Assembly: GCF_031598375.1 (NCBI RefSeq)
Contig: NZ_CP123872.1
Coordinates: forward strand, 2,662,501-2,726,500
DNA: 64,000 nt
Source: Temperatibacter marinus
GTDB lineage: Bacteria; Pseudomonadota; Alphaproteobacteria; Sphingomonadales; Kordiimonadaceae
Direction of reading: 5' to 3'
The notes under the pieces were generated by a model, which made no database searches, was not told where the DNA came from, and was given only the letters and a program-made list of their open reading frames with translations. The position numbers were made by a program, and so were the translations under genes. Of the stretch, positions 34,277 through 42,742 are shown piece by piece; positions within the stretch are counted from its first letter, which is position 1, and each line of letters begins with the position of its first letter.

Positions 34277-34927
34277 ATGACTATTAACAATGAATCACTT
34301 CTCTCTCAAGACGCTAATCAACTTTGTCAGTCCTGTGGTCTGTGCTGTAATGGAACAACCTTCTCCCATGTGGATATAAGTAAAAATGAAAATAAAACTC
34401 TAAAAAGCTTAGGAATACCTACAGAGCTTAGGAAAAACGGGACACAAGCAATCTTTGCACTGCCTTGTCCTAAATTATTAGACACCCAATGTTCTATATA
34501 TAATGACCGTCCTAAGATATGTCGGGACTATCACTGCCGCCTTCATAAGGCTGTTAAAGATGGCTCGCTGGATAAAGATCAAGCCCTAAGCTATGTGAAG
34601 GAAATAAAAAGATTAAAATCTGAAATGGCTGACTATATTCAAAAATATGATTTAAAAATTGAAACGACTTGCAAAGACCCCTTAGCACTCCTTTCACTCT
34701 GGTCAGAAGAAAGCCCTAAGAGAGCCGTGAATTTTTATGATGCACTTGTAAGATTGGCGAAAAATTTACAAGCAAAAAGAACAACAGAATTCCTCTCAGA
34801 GGAAGATTTAACTTTCATAGATAATTCATTGAAAATAAATGATATTATACATAAACATATGTCAAAATCGAATACATTAAAAGCCTATCAGACGTTATCC
34901 AACAAGGAGAATACCCAGGAGAATTAG
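34277..34927 (+). CDS. YkgJ-type cysteine cluster protein
   Basis: A 216-residue cytoplasmic protein with the CxxCxxCC cluster (C17, C20, C23, C24) and further cysteines in LPCPKL, TQCSIY, KICRDYHC; this is the zinc- or iron-chelating YkgJ/UPF0153 pattern. Its biochemical role is not established. No ribosome site is visible and a TATATA/TATAAT element lies directly before the ATG, so the mRNA may be leaderless or the annotated start wrong. A CCAGGAGA/TCTCCTGG stem (34915-34944) spans the stop codon. Confidence 0.82.
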   Translation: MTINNESLLSQDANQLCQSCGLCCNGTTFSHVDISKNENKTLKSLGIPTELRKNGTQAIFALPCPKLLDTQCSIYNDRPKICRDYHCRLHKAVKDGSLDKDQALSYVKEIKRLKSEMADYIQKYDLKIETTCKDPLALLSLWSEESPKRAVNFYDALVRLAKNLQAKRTTEFLSEEDLTFIDNSLKINDIIHKHMSKSNTLKAYQTLSNKENTQEN

Positions 34928-34970
34928 ACACTCAAATCTCCTGGAAACCCCTTACAAATTCGAGATGTTT

Positions 34971-35351
34971 TTATTTGTGAACCTTCATCGCACAGATTTT
35001 ATTGCCTGAAGGATCTCTTAGATAAGCAAGGTATAATGCACGCCCACTGCCCTCTCTCATACCAGGAGGGTCTTCAATCGCTGTTCCACCATGGGCAAGT
35101 CCTGCGGCGTGCCACTGATTGATCAATTCATCAGTTTCCCCTTGAAATCCAACAGTGCTTCCATTGCCTCCTGTGGCTTCTCCACCATCAATTGGCTTGC
35201 TAAGACTAAAAACGCCTTTCGGACCAAAGTAAAACACCCTTCCTTTCGGATCAATCACGCCTGGCTCATAGCCAAACACTCCAAGAATAGCATCATAAAA
35301 ATTTTTAGACTCTTCAATATCATTTGCACCAAGCATAATATGACTAAACAT
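34971..35351 (-). CDS. VOC (glyoxalase/dioxygenase superfamily) protein
   Basis: A 126-residue single-domain protein with paired beta-alpha-beta-beta-beta modules: MFSHIMLGANDIEESKNFYDAILG at the N-terminus and YLRDPSGNKICA at the C-terminus, the usual metal-site regions. Such proteins include glyoxalases, fosfomycin-resistance enzymes and dioxygenases; the substrate cannot be told from sequence. It is a lone gene convergent with the YkgJ-type gene. Confidence 0.85.
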   Translation of the reverse strand: MFSHIMLGANDIEESKNFYDAILGVFGYEPGVIDPKGRVFYFGPKGVFSLSKPIDGGEATGGNGSTVGFQGETDELINQWHAAGLAHGGTAIEDPPGMREGSGRALYLAYLRDPSGNKICAMKVHK

Positions 35352-35517
35352 AAACTCTGACCTTTCTTGTCATCAATTGTGATAGGTATAAAGTAGGATT
35401 CATGTATAAAAATCAAGAGATTCTACCTATAAAATACTATAATTTGAGAATTTCGACTGAATTATAAACTCAGACAAACTCAGCAATAAGAGGAATTGTT
35501 ACAGGAAGGTTTACAAG

Positions 35518-36555
35518 ATGACAAAATCACTATCGCTTATCCTATTGTTACTATTAACCTTTTTAAGTCAGGTTGTTTTTTCCGATACAAAAAAATCACC
35601 TCCCTCTAGCAAGGTAAAAATTATTTACGATACAGACTTTGGGGGAGATGCAGACGATTTAGGGGCTCTGGCCATGCTCCATTATTATCATGATAAAGAA
35701 ATGATTGATCTTTTGGCTGTCATGAGTTGGTCTCATGAAACCTATGCCCTGCCTGCGATTGACGCTGTTAATAGCTTTTACGGAAAGCCTCATTTGCCAC
35801 TTGCTGTCAGAAATTCGGGACAATGGCTTACAGAGTGGAATTACTCAAAAGCGATCTCAGACTCATTCCCCTATGATTTAAGCGAGCCGCATTCAGTGAA
35901 AGATGCTGTTGCTCTCTACCGAAAAATCCTTGCCTCAGCAGAGGCACATTCCATAACAATTGTCACTGTTGGTCCGCTGGCAAACATCAACAACCTTCTC
36001 TTATCTGAAGCAGATTCTGTTTCAGATTTATCAGGTAAAGACCTTGTTAATCAAAAAGTTAGAGAATTTGTCATCATGGGGGGGCGTTTCCCTAAAGATC
36101 CCAAATCCCAAGGTCCGGAGTGGAATTTTGATGGGAATATGAAAGGCGTAACAAAATCTGTTCTTTCACACATAAAAAGGCCAATCATTTTTAGCGGTTA
36201 TGAAATAGGACTGGCCATAAAATCAGGCCCAGAACTCAATAAGCACCCGAAGAATACACCTCTTTATGTTGGCTATAAATATTTTAGCGAACATGCTCCG
36301 TGGATCAAACATTTGTACAAAGGAGAGATTGTTTCAAATCCTTCTTATGACCAAACAGCTGTGGTATATGCAGCTATCGGGGCGGTTGATCAATTCTGGA
36401 CATTAAGCCCTGCAGGGACAGTGTTCGCTGATGAGCGGGGGTATACAACATGGACTGCTCACCCTGAAGGCCGGCATAAATATCTCATCCTCAAGCAGCC
36501 CACCGCGGCAACCGCGCGATATATATCGAAAGTTATGCGGCACAAAGACCCCTAA
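35518..36555 (+). CDS. Exported nucleoside hydrolase family protein
   Basis: A 345-residue protein with a signal peptide (about 1-22) and the N-terminal aspartate cluster of nucleoside hydrolases, YDTDFGGDADD (D38, D40, D44, D46, D47), which binds calcium and ribose. VTVGPLANI and the EFVIMGG strand support the family. These enzymes split N-glycosidic bonds of ribonucleosides; export points to scavenging outside the cytoplasm. The segment SNPSYDQTAVVYA supplies the expected later aspartate. It converges with the cytochrome gene only 6 bp away. Confidence 0.88.
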   Translation: MTKSLSLILLLLLTFLSQVVFSDTKKSPPSSKVKIIYDTDFGGDADDLGALAMLHYYHDKEMIDLLAVMSWSHETYALPAIDAVNSFYGKPHLPLAVRNSGQWLTEWNYSKAISDSFPYDLSEPHSVKDAVALYRKILASAEAHSITIVTVGPLANINNLLLSEADSVSDLSGKDLVNQKVREFVIMGGRFPKDPKSQGPEWNFDGNMKGVTKSVLSHIKRPIIFSGYEIGLAIKSGPELNKHPKNTPLYVGYKYFSEHAPWIKHLYKGEIVSNPSYDQTAVVYAAIGAVDQFWTLSPAGTVFADERGYTTWTAHPEGRHKYLILKQPTAATARYISKVMRHKDP

Positions 36556-36561
36556 ACCAAA

Positions 36562-37371
36562 CTATTCATGGGTTTCTAAGAAGAGTTCCATGTTTAAATA
36601 TTCAAATAAGTTTGTCATTTCCTGCTGTTTGAAGGCTGGATAATGAACGGCTCCCATGTATTTCATTAAGTCGGTGGGGCGCCCTTCAGGGGCTTCACCT
36701 AAAGTCAGGAGTTTGGTTAAGTCCGTCAGCTGATATGTTGTGACAATCCTAAGCGACGGCGCAAAGCCATCTTCCAGAGTTTGGCCGTGACACTCAGCAC
36801 ATATTGAATGCGCAATATAATGACCCGTCATATTCCCCTGTTCATCGTATGCTGGTCGATTATATCTCTTCTGGTTCGTTGCACCCACGACAACAGGCTG
36901 AATATCGCCGATGCTAATTTGCATCATTTTTGTAAGGCTTATCTTGCGATATGTTACCGCGTCTTTGAGGCGTGGGATAGATCTATAATATGCAATTAAA
37001 TCTGATAGATCTTGATCTGTAATATACTGGAATGTTGAACTTGGCATTTTATAAAGCGCCGTTCCGTCCGCACGAATACCTTGCCTTAACACACTTTCTA
37101 TGGCCTCAGCAGAATAGTCTTTAAATAGTCCTGTTAAATTTGGTGCCGCAAAACCATCATAAGGGGCGCCTTCTGAGTTCTTACCGTGACACCCTAGACT
37201 GCATCCACGCAATTGGGCCTGCCTCTTACCATTCTCCTTATCCCCACCCCTATAGGCAAATGTACGACCTTGTTTCTCATAAGTTTGAGTTGTTTTTATA
37301 AAATAACTACCAACTAGAATGCCGCCCCCTGAGAATATCAGGAAAAGACACGCAATCGATATTTTCTTCAA
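36562..37371 (-). CDS. Membrane-anchored or exported diheme c-type cytochrome
   Basis: About 269 residues, starting at a TTG (37371) with GAGG eight bases upstream; an earlier TTG at 37389 is less well placed. An uncleaved or cleavable hydrophobic segment spans about 4-23. The second heme site is standard, C191-AE-C194-H195. The first reads C57-SLG-C61-H62, three residues between the cysteines instead of two, followed by a typical first-domain sequence with a candidate axial methionine in YKMPSSTF (M109). It is likely a periplasmic electron carrier. A 53-residue membrane protein gene lies 22 bp upstream in the same direction. Confidence 0.82.
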   Translation of the reverse strand: MKKISIACLFLIFSGGGILVGSYFIKTTQTYEKQGRTFAYRGGDKENGKRQAQLRGCSLGCHGKNSEGAPYDGFAAPNLTGLFKDYSAEAIESVLRQGIRADGTALYKMPSSTFQYITDQDLSDLIAYYRSIPRLKDAVTYRKISLTKMMQISIGDIQPVVVGATNQKRYNRPAYDEQGNMTGHYIAHSICAECHGQTLEDGFAPSLRIVTTYQLTDLTKLLTLGEAPEGRPTDLMKYMGAVHYPAFKQQEMTNLFEYLNMELFLETHE

Positions 37372-37393
37372 AATTACCACCTCAACCAAATAC

Positions 37394-37555
37394 CTAAGAC
37401 GTTGGCTGGTCTTTTTTATCTAGAATCACTGCAAGTCCAATAGCAATAATCATCCCAGCAACGGCTTCTAGGGCAGGCATGAACGGTAACCAATTTCCTA
37501 TTATCGCTCCTAATATCAACCCTAAGAATGCAAAAAATCCAAGACGTGTACCCAT
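37394..37555 (-). CDS. Small membrane protein of 53 residues
   Basis: Starts at ATG 37555 with GAGG eight bases upstream and ends at TAG 37394. The product begins MGTRLGFFAFLGLILGAIIG and has two hydrophobic stretches (about 5-20 and 30-46) separated by NWLPFMPALE, ending in a charged KKDQPTS tail: a likely two-helix membrane protein with a glycine-zipper-like face. It is directly upstream of the cytochrome gene, so an assembly or anchoring role is possible. No family recognised. Confidence 0.7.
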   Translation of the reverse strand: MGTRLGFFAFLGLILGAIIGNWLPFMPALEAVAGMIIAIGLAVILDKKDQPTS

Positions 37556-37793
37556 TTATCCTACCTCTAAATATTGAATGATTTCTAGTCACTGCTGCTC
37601 GTCAGTTATTCATGCCGAGTCAGTCCCTTTGTCCCATTTCTAGTACTTTTCCGCAAGTCATCATCCCCTCTTCTTTAAAGATAAAACATCACTATGGTAT
37701 AATATCCTTGCTTTTCTATGAAATATTTGCAGATTACATAGTATATGTTGCACTGCCGCAAAAAAAGTTTCAGTGCCCAAAGGAGAGAGTAAA

Positions 37794-38972
37794 ATGACAC
37801 AAGATAATATTGTAATTGTAGGAATGGCAAGAACTCCAATGGGAGGTCTTCTCGGGGATTTCTCAAGCGTTGCAGCCAGTGAATTGGGTGCGACTGCTAT
37901 TAAAGCAGCCGTTGAACAATCCGGCATTGATAGCAGCCTTATAGATGAAACGATCATGGGAAACTGCCTCCCTGCTGGACAGGGTCAGGCCCCAGCCCGT
38001 CAAGCAATGCGCAGTGCAGGTATCCCTGACTCTACAGGGGCAGTGACAATTAACAAAATGTGCGGCTCTGGTATGAAAGCCATGATGCAAGCCTCTGACA
38101 GTCTTAAGGCCGGTAGCAATGATGTTGTGGTCGCTGGTGGCATGGAAAGTATGACACGCGCCCCACATATGATGGAAGTACGCCAAGGTCTTAAATATGG
38201 GTCTGGTGAAATGGTCGATCATATGGCCCTTGATGGCCTTACCGATGCTTATGTTCGTAAACCAATGGGCGGATTTGCTGAACTTGTCGCAGAAAAATAT
38301 CAATTCACTCGCGAAGCTCAGGATGCCTATGCCATTGAATCTCTTAAACGGGCTCAAAAAGCCATTGCAGAAGGCTCATTCGAAGGAGAAATTAGTCCCG
38401 TAACAATCTCTTCGAGACGCGGTGATGTTGTCGTCAACGTTGACGAGCAACCCGGTAAAGCACGTCTGGACAAAATCCCAACTCTTAGACCTGCCTTTAA
38501 AAAAGATGGTACTGTAACGGCTGCCAATGCAAGTTCAATTTCTGATGGCGCCGCTGCCCTTGTTATGATGCGTGAAAGTGATGCTTCGAACAAAGGCTTA
38601 ACACCTCTTGCTCGTATTGTTTCCCATGCAACGCACTCAAACGAACCAGAATGGTTTGCTACTGCGCCCATTCCTGCCATAGAGAAAGCGCTTTCCAAAG
38701 CAAACTGGTCTATCGACGATGTTGACCTTTTTGAAATTAACGAAGCATTTGCTGTTGTAACCATGGCCGCCATGAAAGAATTAGCCCTTGACCACGACAA
38801 AGTTAATGTCAATGGTGGGGCTTGTGCTCTCGGCCATCCCATTGGTGCCTCAGGTGCTCGTATCATGGTTACTCTGATCAATGCCCTCGAGAAACGCGGC
38901 AAAAAACGCGGCCTTGGTGCTCTCTGCATTGGTGGTGGTGAAGCTACGGCCATGTGTATTGAATTGGTATAA
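37794..38972 (+). CDS. Acetyl-CoA C-acetyltransferase (thiolase)
   Basis: A 392-residue thiolase with nucleophile C90 in INKMCGSGMKA, the NEAFA strand, catalytic histidine in GGACALGHPIGASG and the C-terminal cysteine region GGGEATAMCIE. It condenses or cleaves acetyl-CoA units, feeding short-chain acid metabolism, polyhydroxybutyrate synthesis or beta-oxidation. AAAGGAGAG is well placed for the ATG at 37794; the upstream GTG at 37773 is not. A TATAAT at 37698-37703 may be the promoter. The acyl-CoA dehydrogenase gene follows at 23 bp. Confidence 0.95.
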   Translation: MTQDNIVIVGMARTPMGGLLGDFSSVAASELGATAIKAAVEQSGIDSSLIDETIMGNCLPAGQGQAPARQAMRSAGIPDSTGAVTINKMCGSGMKAMMQASDSLKAGSNDVVVAGGMESMTRAPHMMEVRQGLKYGSGEMVDHMALDGLTDAYVRKPMGGFAELVAEKYQFTREAQDAYAIESLKRAQKAIAEGSFEGEISPVTISSRRGDVVVNVDEQPGKARLDKIPTLRPAFKKDGTVTAANASSISDGAAALVMMRESDASNKGLTPLARIVSHATHSNEPEWFATAPIPAIEKALSKANWSIDDVDLFEINEAFAVVTMAAMKELALDHDKVNVNGGACALGHPIGASGARIMVTLINALEKRGKKRGLGALCIGGGEATAMCIELV

Positions 38973-38995
38973 GTATTTCATAAAGGTCCCAAGAA

Positions 38996-40123
38996 ATGAT
39001 TTTATCTGAAGAACAGAGCATGATTCGTGATATGGCGCGCTCTTTTGCTCAAGAAAAAGTTGCCCCAATGGCTGCTCATTGGGAAAAAGACGGTATTCCG
39101 TCAGACATTCTCGCTGAGATGGCCCAACTCGGTTTATTTGGTATGACTGTCCCTGAAGAATGGGATGGGGCAGCCACTGATTATGTCTCGTATGCCCTAG
39201 CAATCATGGAAATTGCTGCAGGAGATGGGGGATTATCAACTTTGATGAGCGTGACTAATTCACCCTCTGCAGCCTGTATTTTAAACTGCGGCAATGACTG
39301 GCAAAAAGAAACCTATTTAAAGCCTCTAGCCCGTGGGGAGTGGATTGGGATGTTTGCCCTAACTGAGCCTCAAGCAGGCTCAGATGCTTCTATGCTTAAA
39401 ACACGAGCCGTAAAAGTGGCCGAAGGCTGGAAACTAAACGGTAGTAAACAGTTTATTACCTCAGGACGGGTTGGCAAAGTAGCCATTGTTTTTGCTGTGA
39501 CAAACCCTGACGCTGGCAAAAAAGGCATCTCTGCATTCATTGTGCCTGCCGATACACCTGGGTTCACCGTTGCTTCTGTCGAAGAAAAAATGGGTCAAAA
39601 ATCTTCTGATACTTGCTCGTTGGTCTTTGAAGACATGATCGTCGCTGAAGAAAATATGCTTGGCAATGAAGGAGACGGATACAAAATCGCTCTCATGAAC
39701 TTAGAAAGCGGTCGAATTGGGATTGCAGCACAATCCGTTGGCATGGCGAAAGCAGCTTATGACTATGCCCTGTCTTATGCCAAAGAACGTGTCGCCTTTG
39801 GGAAGCCTATTTTTGACCAGCAAGCTGTTGCCTTTCGTCTAGCCGATATGGCCACTCAAATTGAAGCCGCTGAACAGCTTGTCTTAAACGCAGCCGCTCG
39901 TAAAGATGCAGGACTCACGTGTTTGAAAGAAGCCTGTATGGCTAAACTATTTGCTAGTGAAATGGCCGAGAAGGTTTGTTCTGATGCCTTGCAAACTCTT
40001 GGCGGCTATGGCTATCTGAGCGAATATCCCATAGAAAAAATTGCAAGGGATGTGAGGGTTTGCCAAATATATGAGGGCACCAGTGATATTCAGAAAATTG
40101 TCATCTCAAGACAATTGACATAA
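38996..40123 (+). CDS. Acyl-CoA dehydrogenase
   Basis: A 375-residue FAD enzyme that oxidises acyl-CoA to the trans-2-enoyl-CoA, passing electrons to ETF. Signatures are FALTEPQAGSDAS, the flavin-contacting GSKQFITSG, and the catalytic base E360 in YEGTSDIQ. N-terminal helical, central beta and C-terminal helical domains are complete. It shares an operon with the thiolase, so the pair probably serves fatty or branched-chain acyl-CoA breakdown. A terminator follows directly. Confidence 0.94.
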   Translation: MILSEEQSMIRDMARSFAQEKVAPMAAHWEKDGIPSDILAEMAQLGLFGMTVPEEWDGAATDYVSYALAIMEIAAGDGGLSTLMSVTNSPSAACILNCGNDWQKETYLKPLARGEWIGMFALTEPQAGSDASMLKTRAVKVAEGWKLNGSKQFITSGRVGKVAIVFAVTNPDAGKKGISAFIVPADTPGFTVASVEEKMGQKSSDTCSLVFEDMIVAEENMLGNEGDGYKIALMNLESGRIGIAAQSVGMAKAAYDYALSYAKERVAFGKPIFDQQAVAFRLADMATQIEAAEQLVLNAAARKDAGLTCLKEACMAKLFASEMAEKVCSDALQTLGGYGYLSEYPIEKIARDVRVCQIYEGTSDIQKIVISRQLT

Positions 40124-40130
40124 AAGAGTT

Positions 40131-40162
40131 ATAGCTGCTGATCTCATTCAGCAGCTATTTTT
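40131..40162 (+). terminator. Intrinsic terminator after the acyl-CoA dehydrogenase gene
   Basis: ATAGCTGCTGA (40131-40141) pairs with TCAGCAGCTAT (40148-40158), an 11-bp perfect stem followed by TTTTT. The stop codon of the convergent patatin gene lies in the loop. Confidence 0.88.
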
Positions 40163-40956
40163 ATAAGACTAAAAATTTGTTTCTCAGTCTCTTCATATCC
40201 CAATTGAATCAATTCCTCTGCTTTGGTGAAATCTGCCATCTCAACATGCCCAACTTTTGGAGTTATCACAAGATCTGCTGGAAAGCGCTGAAGGCGTTCC
40301 TGTCCTATTTGCTTCATCATAATGAAAAGAGAAGCCCGTGCAGTTTTCATAGCCTTTGCTCTTACAGGTGTTTCCTTCGTGAGACCAAGTTTGGATAAGC
40401 GCCCTGTATAATCCCCTTGTAGATCTACTGCGATGATATATTCCGCCCCCATCCTATGCAGAGATTCACAGGGTAAGGGGTCGACAACGCCGCCATCAAT
40501 GAGTGTATTTTCACCGAGTTTAACTGGCGGAAACACCCCTGGGACTGCGGCCGAAGCAAGAACGGCGGAAACAACATCGCCCTCAGTCAGTTCTACACGC
40601 TCGCTGGTATATAAGTCCGCAGCAATCGCAGAGAATGAGGTCTCTAGAGAATCAAAATTCATCTCACCAAGATGGCCTCTCAACTCCCTTTCTATTTTTT
40701 CTGTTCCAAGGAAAGCCCCTTTCCGGAAACCAAATTGACCAAGAGCTAAAAGCTCTTTCACGGTCATCTTGCGGGCTACTAACTCGACTTCTTTCATTTT
40801 CCCTGCTGCTAGGCAAGCTCCCACGATAGCGCCGATTGAAGTACCTGCAATATAATCAGGATGAATATTATGATCGCTTAAACAGTTAATAACACCGATA
40901 TGAGCCCAGCCAAGGCCTGCCCCCCCGCCTAAAGCAAGGCCAATTTTCTTTGTCAT
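40144..40956 (-). CDS. Patatin-like phospholipase (RssA family)
   Basis: A 270-residue serine hydrolase with the oxyanion GGGAGLG at 10-16, the nucleophile elbow GTSIG (S40) and the catalytic aspartate in LIDGGVVDP: a complete Ser-Asp dyad. No signal peptide is present, so it is cytoplasmic or peripheral. It probably hydrolyses phospholipids or other acyl esters. It ends inside the hairpin that terminates the opposing operon and is divergent from dnaB, separated by a 200-bp region with DnaA-box-like sites. Confidence 0.9.
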   Translation of the reverse strand: MTKKIGLALGGGAGLGWAHIGVINCLSDHNIHPDYIAGTSIGAIVGACLAAGKMKEVELVARKMTVKELLALGQFGFRKGAFLGTEKIERELRGHLGEMNFDSLETSFSAIAADLYTSERVELTEGDVVSAVLASAAVPGVFPPVKLGENTLIDGGVVDPLPCESLHRMGAEYIIAVDLQGDYTGRLSKLGLTKETPVRAKAMKTARASLFIMMKQIGQERLQRFPADLVITPKVGHVEMADFTKAEELIQLGYEETEKQIFSLIKIAAE

Positions 40957-41023
40957 ACACTTATCCTCACAGTTTTCTTTTTTATATCGTGATTAAAGGA
41001 TGCTTTTTCAAGGGCCTATGGAT

Positions 41024-41067
41024 TTATCCCCGTTGTTCACAGCCTGTGGATAAAAATAAGTGGATAA
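41024..41067. promoter_or_regulatory. Cluster of DnaA-box-like sites upstream of dnaB
   Basis: TTATCCCCG (41024-41032) and TTGTTCACA (41033-41041) are two-mismatch + strand forms of TTATCCACA. TGTGGATAA (41045-41053) is a perfect minus-strand box and AGTGGATAA (41059-41067) a one-mismatch minus-strand box. The four sites fill 44 bp about 55-130 bp before dnaB, in the gap shared with the patatin gene. Confidence 0.6.
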
Positions 41068-41153
41068 CTCAAAAATTTTCCTTTTTTGTGTTAGAATAGG
41101 CTTTATAAGACCCTTCTCGGGTGGAAACTCAGATCACAACAGGGCAAGCGACC

Positions 41154-42695
41154 GTGGATGACATAAAAATTGAAAATGACGCTATTGCAGATGGTAACAT
41201 TTCGCAACCAGCATACAGGCAACAACCTCATAACCTTGAGGCAGAACAAGCTCTTTTAGGGGCTATTCTCGTGAATAACGAGGCCGCTCAAAAGGTGCAG
41301 GACTTTCTGACGCCGGACCATTTTTATGAACCTGTTCACGGTCGCATCTTTGATAGTGTCTTAAAATTAATGGATAAAAATCAGATTGCTGATCCAGTTA
41401 AGTTGAAACCCTATTTTGACCATGATGAAGCCCTTGCAGATGTTGGTGGTGCATCCTACCTTGTTCGATTAGCTGCGTCAGCTGCAACCATCATAAATGC
41501 GGAAGATTACGGGCGCACCATCTATGATTTAGCCATCAGACGACATCTCATCAATATTGGGGAAGAAATGGTTCTGGATGCATATGATGCCCCTATTGAT
41601 GAAGAAGCCAGTGAACAAATCTCGTCAGCAGAAAAAAGATTATTCGATCTAGCCGAGATGGGCCAAGCAGAATCAGGGGTTGTTTCCTTTTCTAAAGCAT
41701 TGCGCATGGCTGTAGACAATGTTGAAACCGCCTTTAAAGATCCTGATAGTCTCTCGGGTGTTGATACTGGTTTAAAAAGTTTAAATGAAAAAATTGGCGG
41801 CATGCATGGCTCTGACCTTGTGATTTTAGCGGGACGGCCTGCCATGGGAAAAACATCATTAGCGACAAATATAGGATTTAACGCTGCAAAAAAACATGCG
41901 GATGATATTGCCGCAGGTGTAAATCCTGAAGATAGCAAAGGAGCTGTCGTTTGTTTCTTCTCTCTAGAGATGTCCTCAGATCAGCTCGCCGCGCGTATTC
42001 TGTCAGATCGTGCTAATCTTCACTATGAGAAAAAACACTCTGATGATTATATTCAATCACACAAAATGAGACAGGGTAAACTTACGCAAGATCAATTCAT
42101 TGCAATTTCCAGAGCTGCAATTGAATTAGAAGAAGTCCCCCTTTTTATTGATGACACCCCAGGTCTTTCTATCGCGGCACTTAGAACGCGGTGTCGACGT
42201 CTAAAAAGACAACATGGTTTAGGTATGATCATTGTTGATTATCTCCAACTTCTAAGAGGTTCAGCAAAAGCTGGAGGGAGCGAAAATCGCGTTCAGGAAA
42301 TTTCGGAAATCACAAGGGGGCTCAAAGGCTTAGCGAAAGAACTTCATGTTCCTGTTATTGCCCTCTCTCAGCTTTCTCGACAAGTTGAATCTCGAGAAAA
42401 CAAACGACCAATGCTTTCTGATCTTCGTGAATCTGGCTCAATTGAGCAGGATGCGGATATGGTTATGTTTGTCTACAGAGAAGAATATTATAAAGAGAAA
42501 GATCAACCGTCTGAAGGCTCACCCGAGCATGATACCTGGCGCGCTGAGATGGAATCTTTATACGGAAAAGCGGAAATTGTTATTGGCAAACAGAGGCACG
42601 GCCCTGTCGGGAATATTCAAGTTGCCTTCGATAAATCTGTTACACGCTTTAGCGATTTGGCACCGGAAGATCATCTTCCTGAAATGATGGAATAG
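41154..42695 (+). CDS. dnaB: Replicative DNA helicase
   Basis: The hexameric helicase of the replication fork. The N-terminal domain begins QPHNLEAEQALLGAIL; the RecA-like C-terminal domain has Walker A GRPAMGKTS, the IIVDYLQLL Walker B strand and the VIALSQLSRQVE segment. A moderate insertion follows Walker A, as in many alphaproteobacteria. There is no in-frame ATG at the start; I prefer GTG 41154 (AGGG nine bases upstream) giving about 513 residues, with GTG 41121 as alternative. It is preceded by a DnaA-box-like cluster. Confidence 0.95.
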   Translation: MDDIKIENDAIADGNISQPAYRQQPHNLEAEQALLGAILVNNEAAQKVQDFLTPDHFYEPVHGRIFDSVLKLMDKNQIADPVKLKPYFDHDEALADVGGASYLVRLAASAATIINAEDYGRTIYDLAIRRHLINIGEEMVLDAYDAPIDEEASEQISSAEKRLFDLAEMGQAESGVVSFSKALRMAVDNVETAFKDPDSLSGVDTGLKSLNEKIGGMHGSDLVILAGRPAMGKTSLATNIGFNAAKKHADDIAAGVNPEDSKGAVVCFFSLEMSSDQLAARILSDRANLHYEKKHSDDYIQSHKMRQGKLTQDQFIAISRAAIELEEVPLFIDDTPGLSIAALRTRCRRLKRQHGLGMIIVDYLQLLRGSAKAGGSENRVQEISEITRGLKGLAKELHVPVIALSQLSRQVESRENKRPMLSDLRESGSIEQDADMVMFVYREEYYKEKDQPSEGSPEHDTWRAEMESLYGKAEIVIGKQRHGPVGNIQVAFDKSVTRFSDLAPEDHLPEMME

Positions 42696-42742
42696 TCCCA
42701 TTGGCTAGGGGCCAAACTTAAAGGCAGTACGTCAGCTTCTGA

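Noticed and set aside
38354-38953. 199-codon minus-strand frame
   Set aside because: Shadow of the thiolase gene, with no family resemblance.
41024-41067. Chromosomal origin of replication
   Set aside because: DnaA-box-like sites are present, but there is no clear A+T-rich unwinding repeat and the neighbours are not the usual alphaproteobacterial oriC genes; promoter control of dnaB is simpler.
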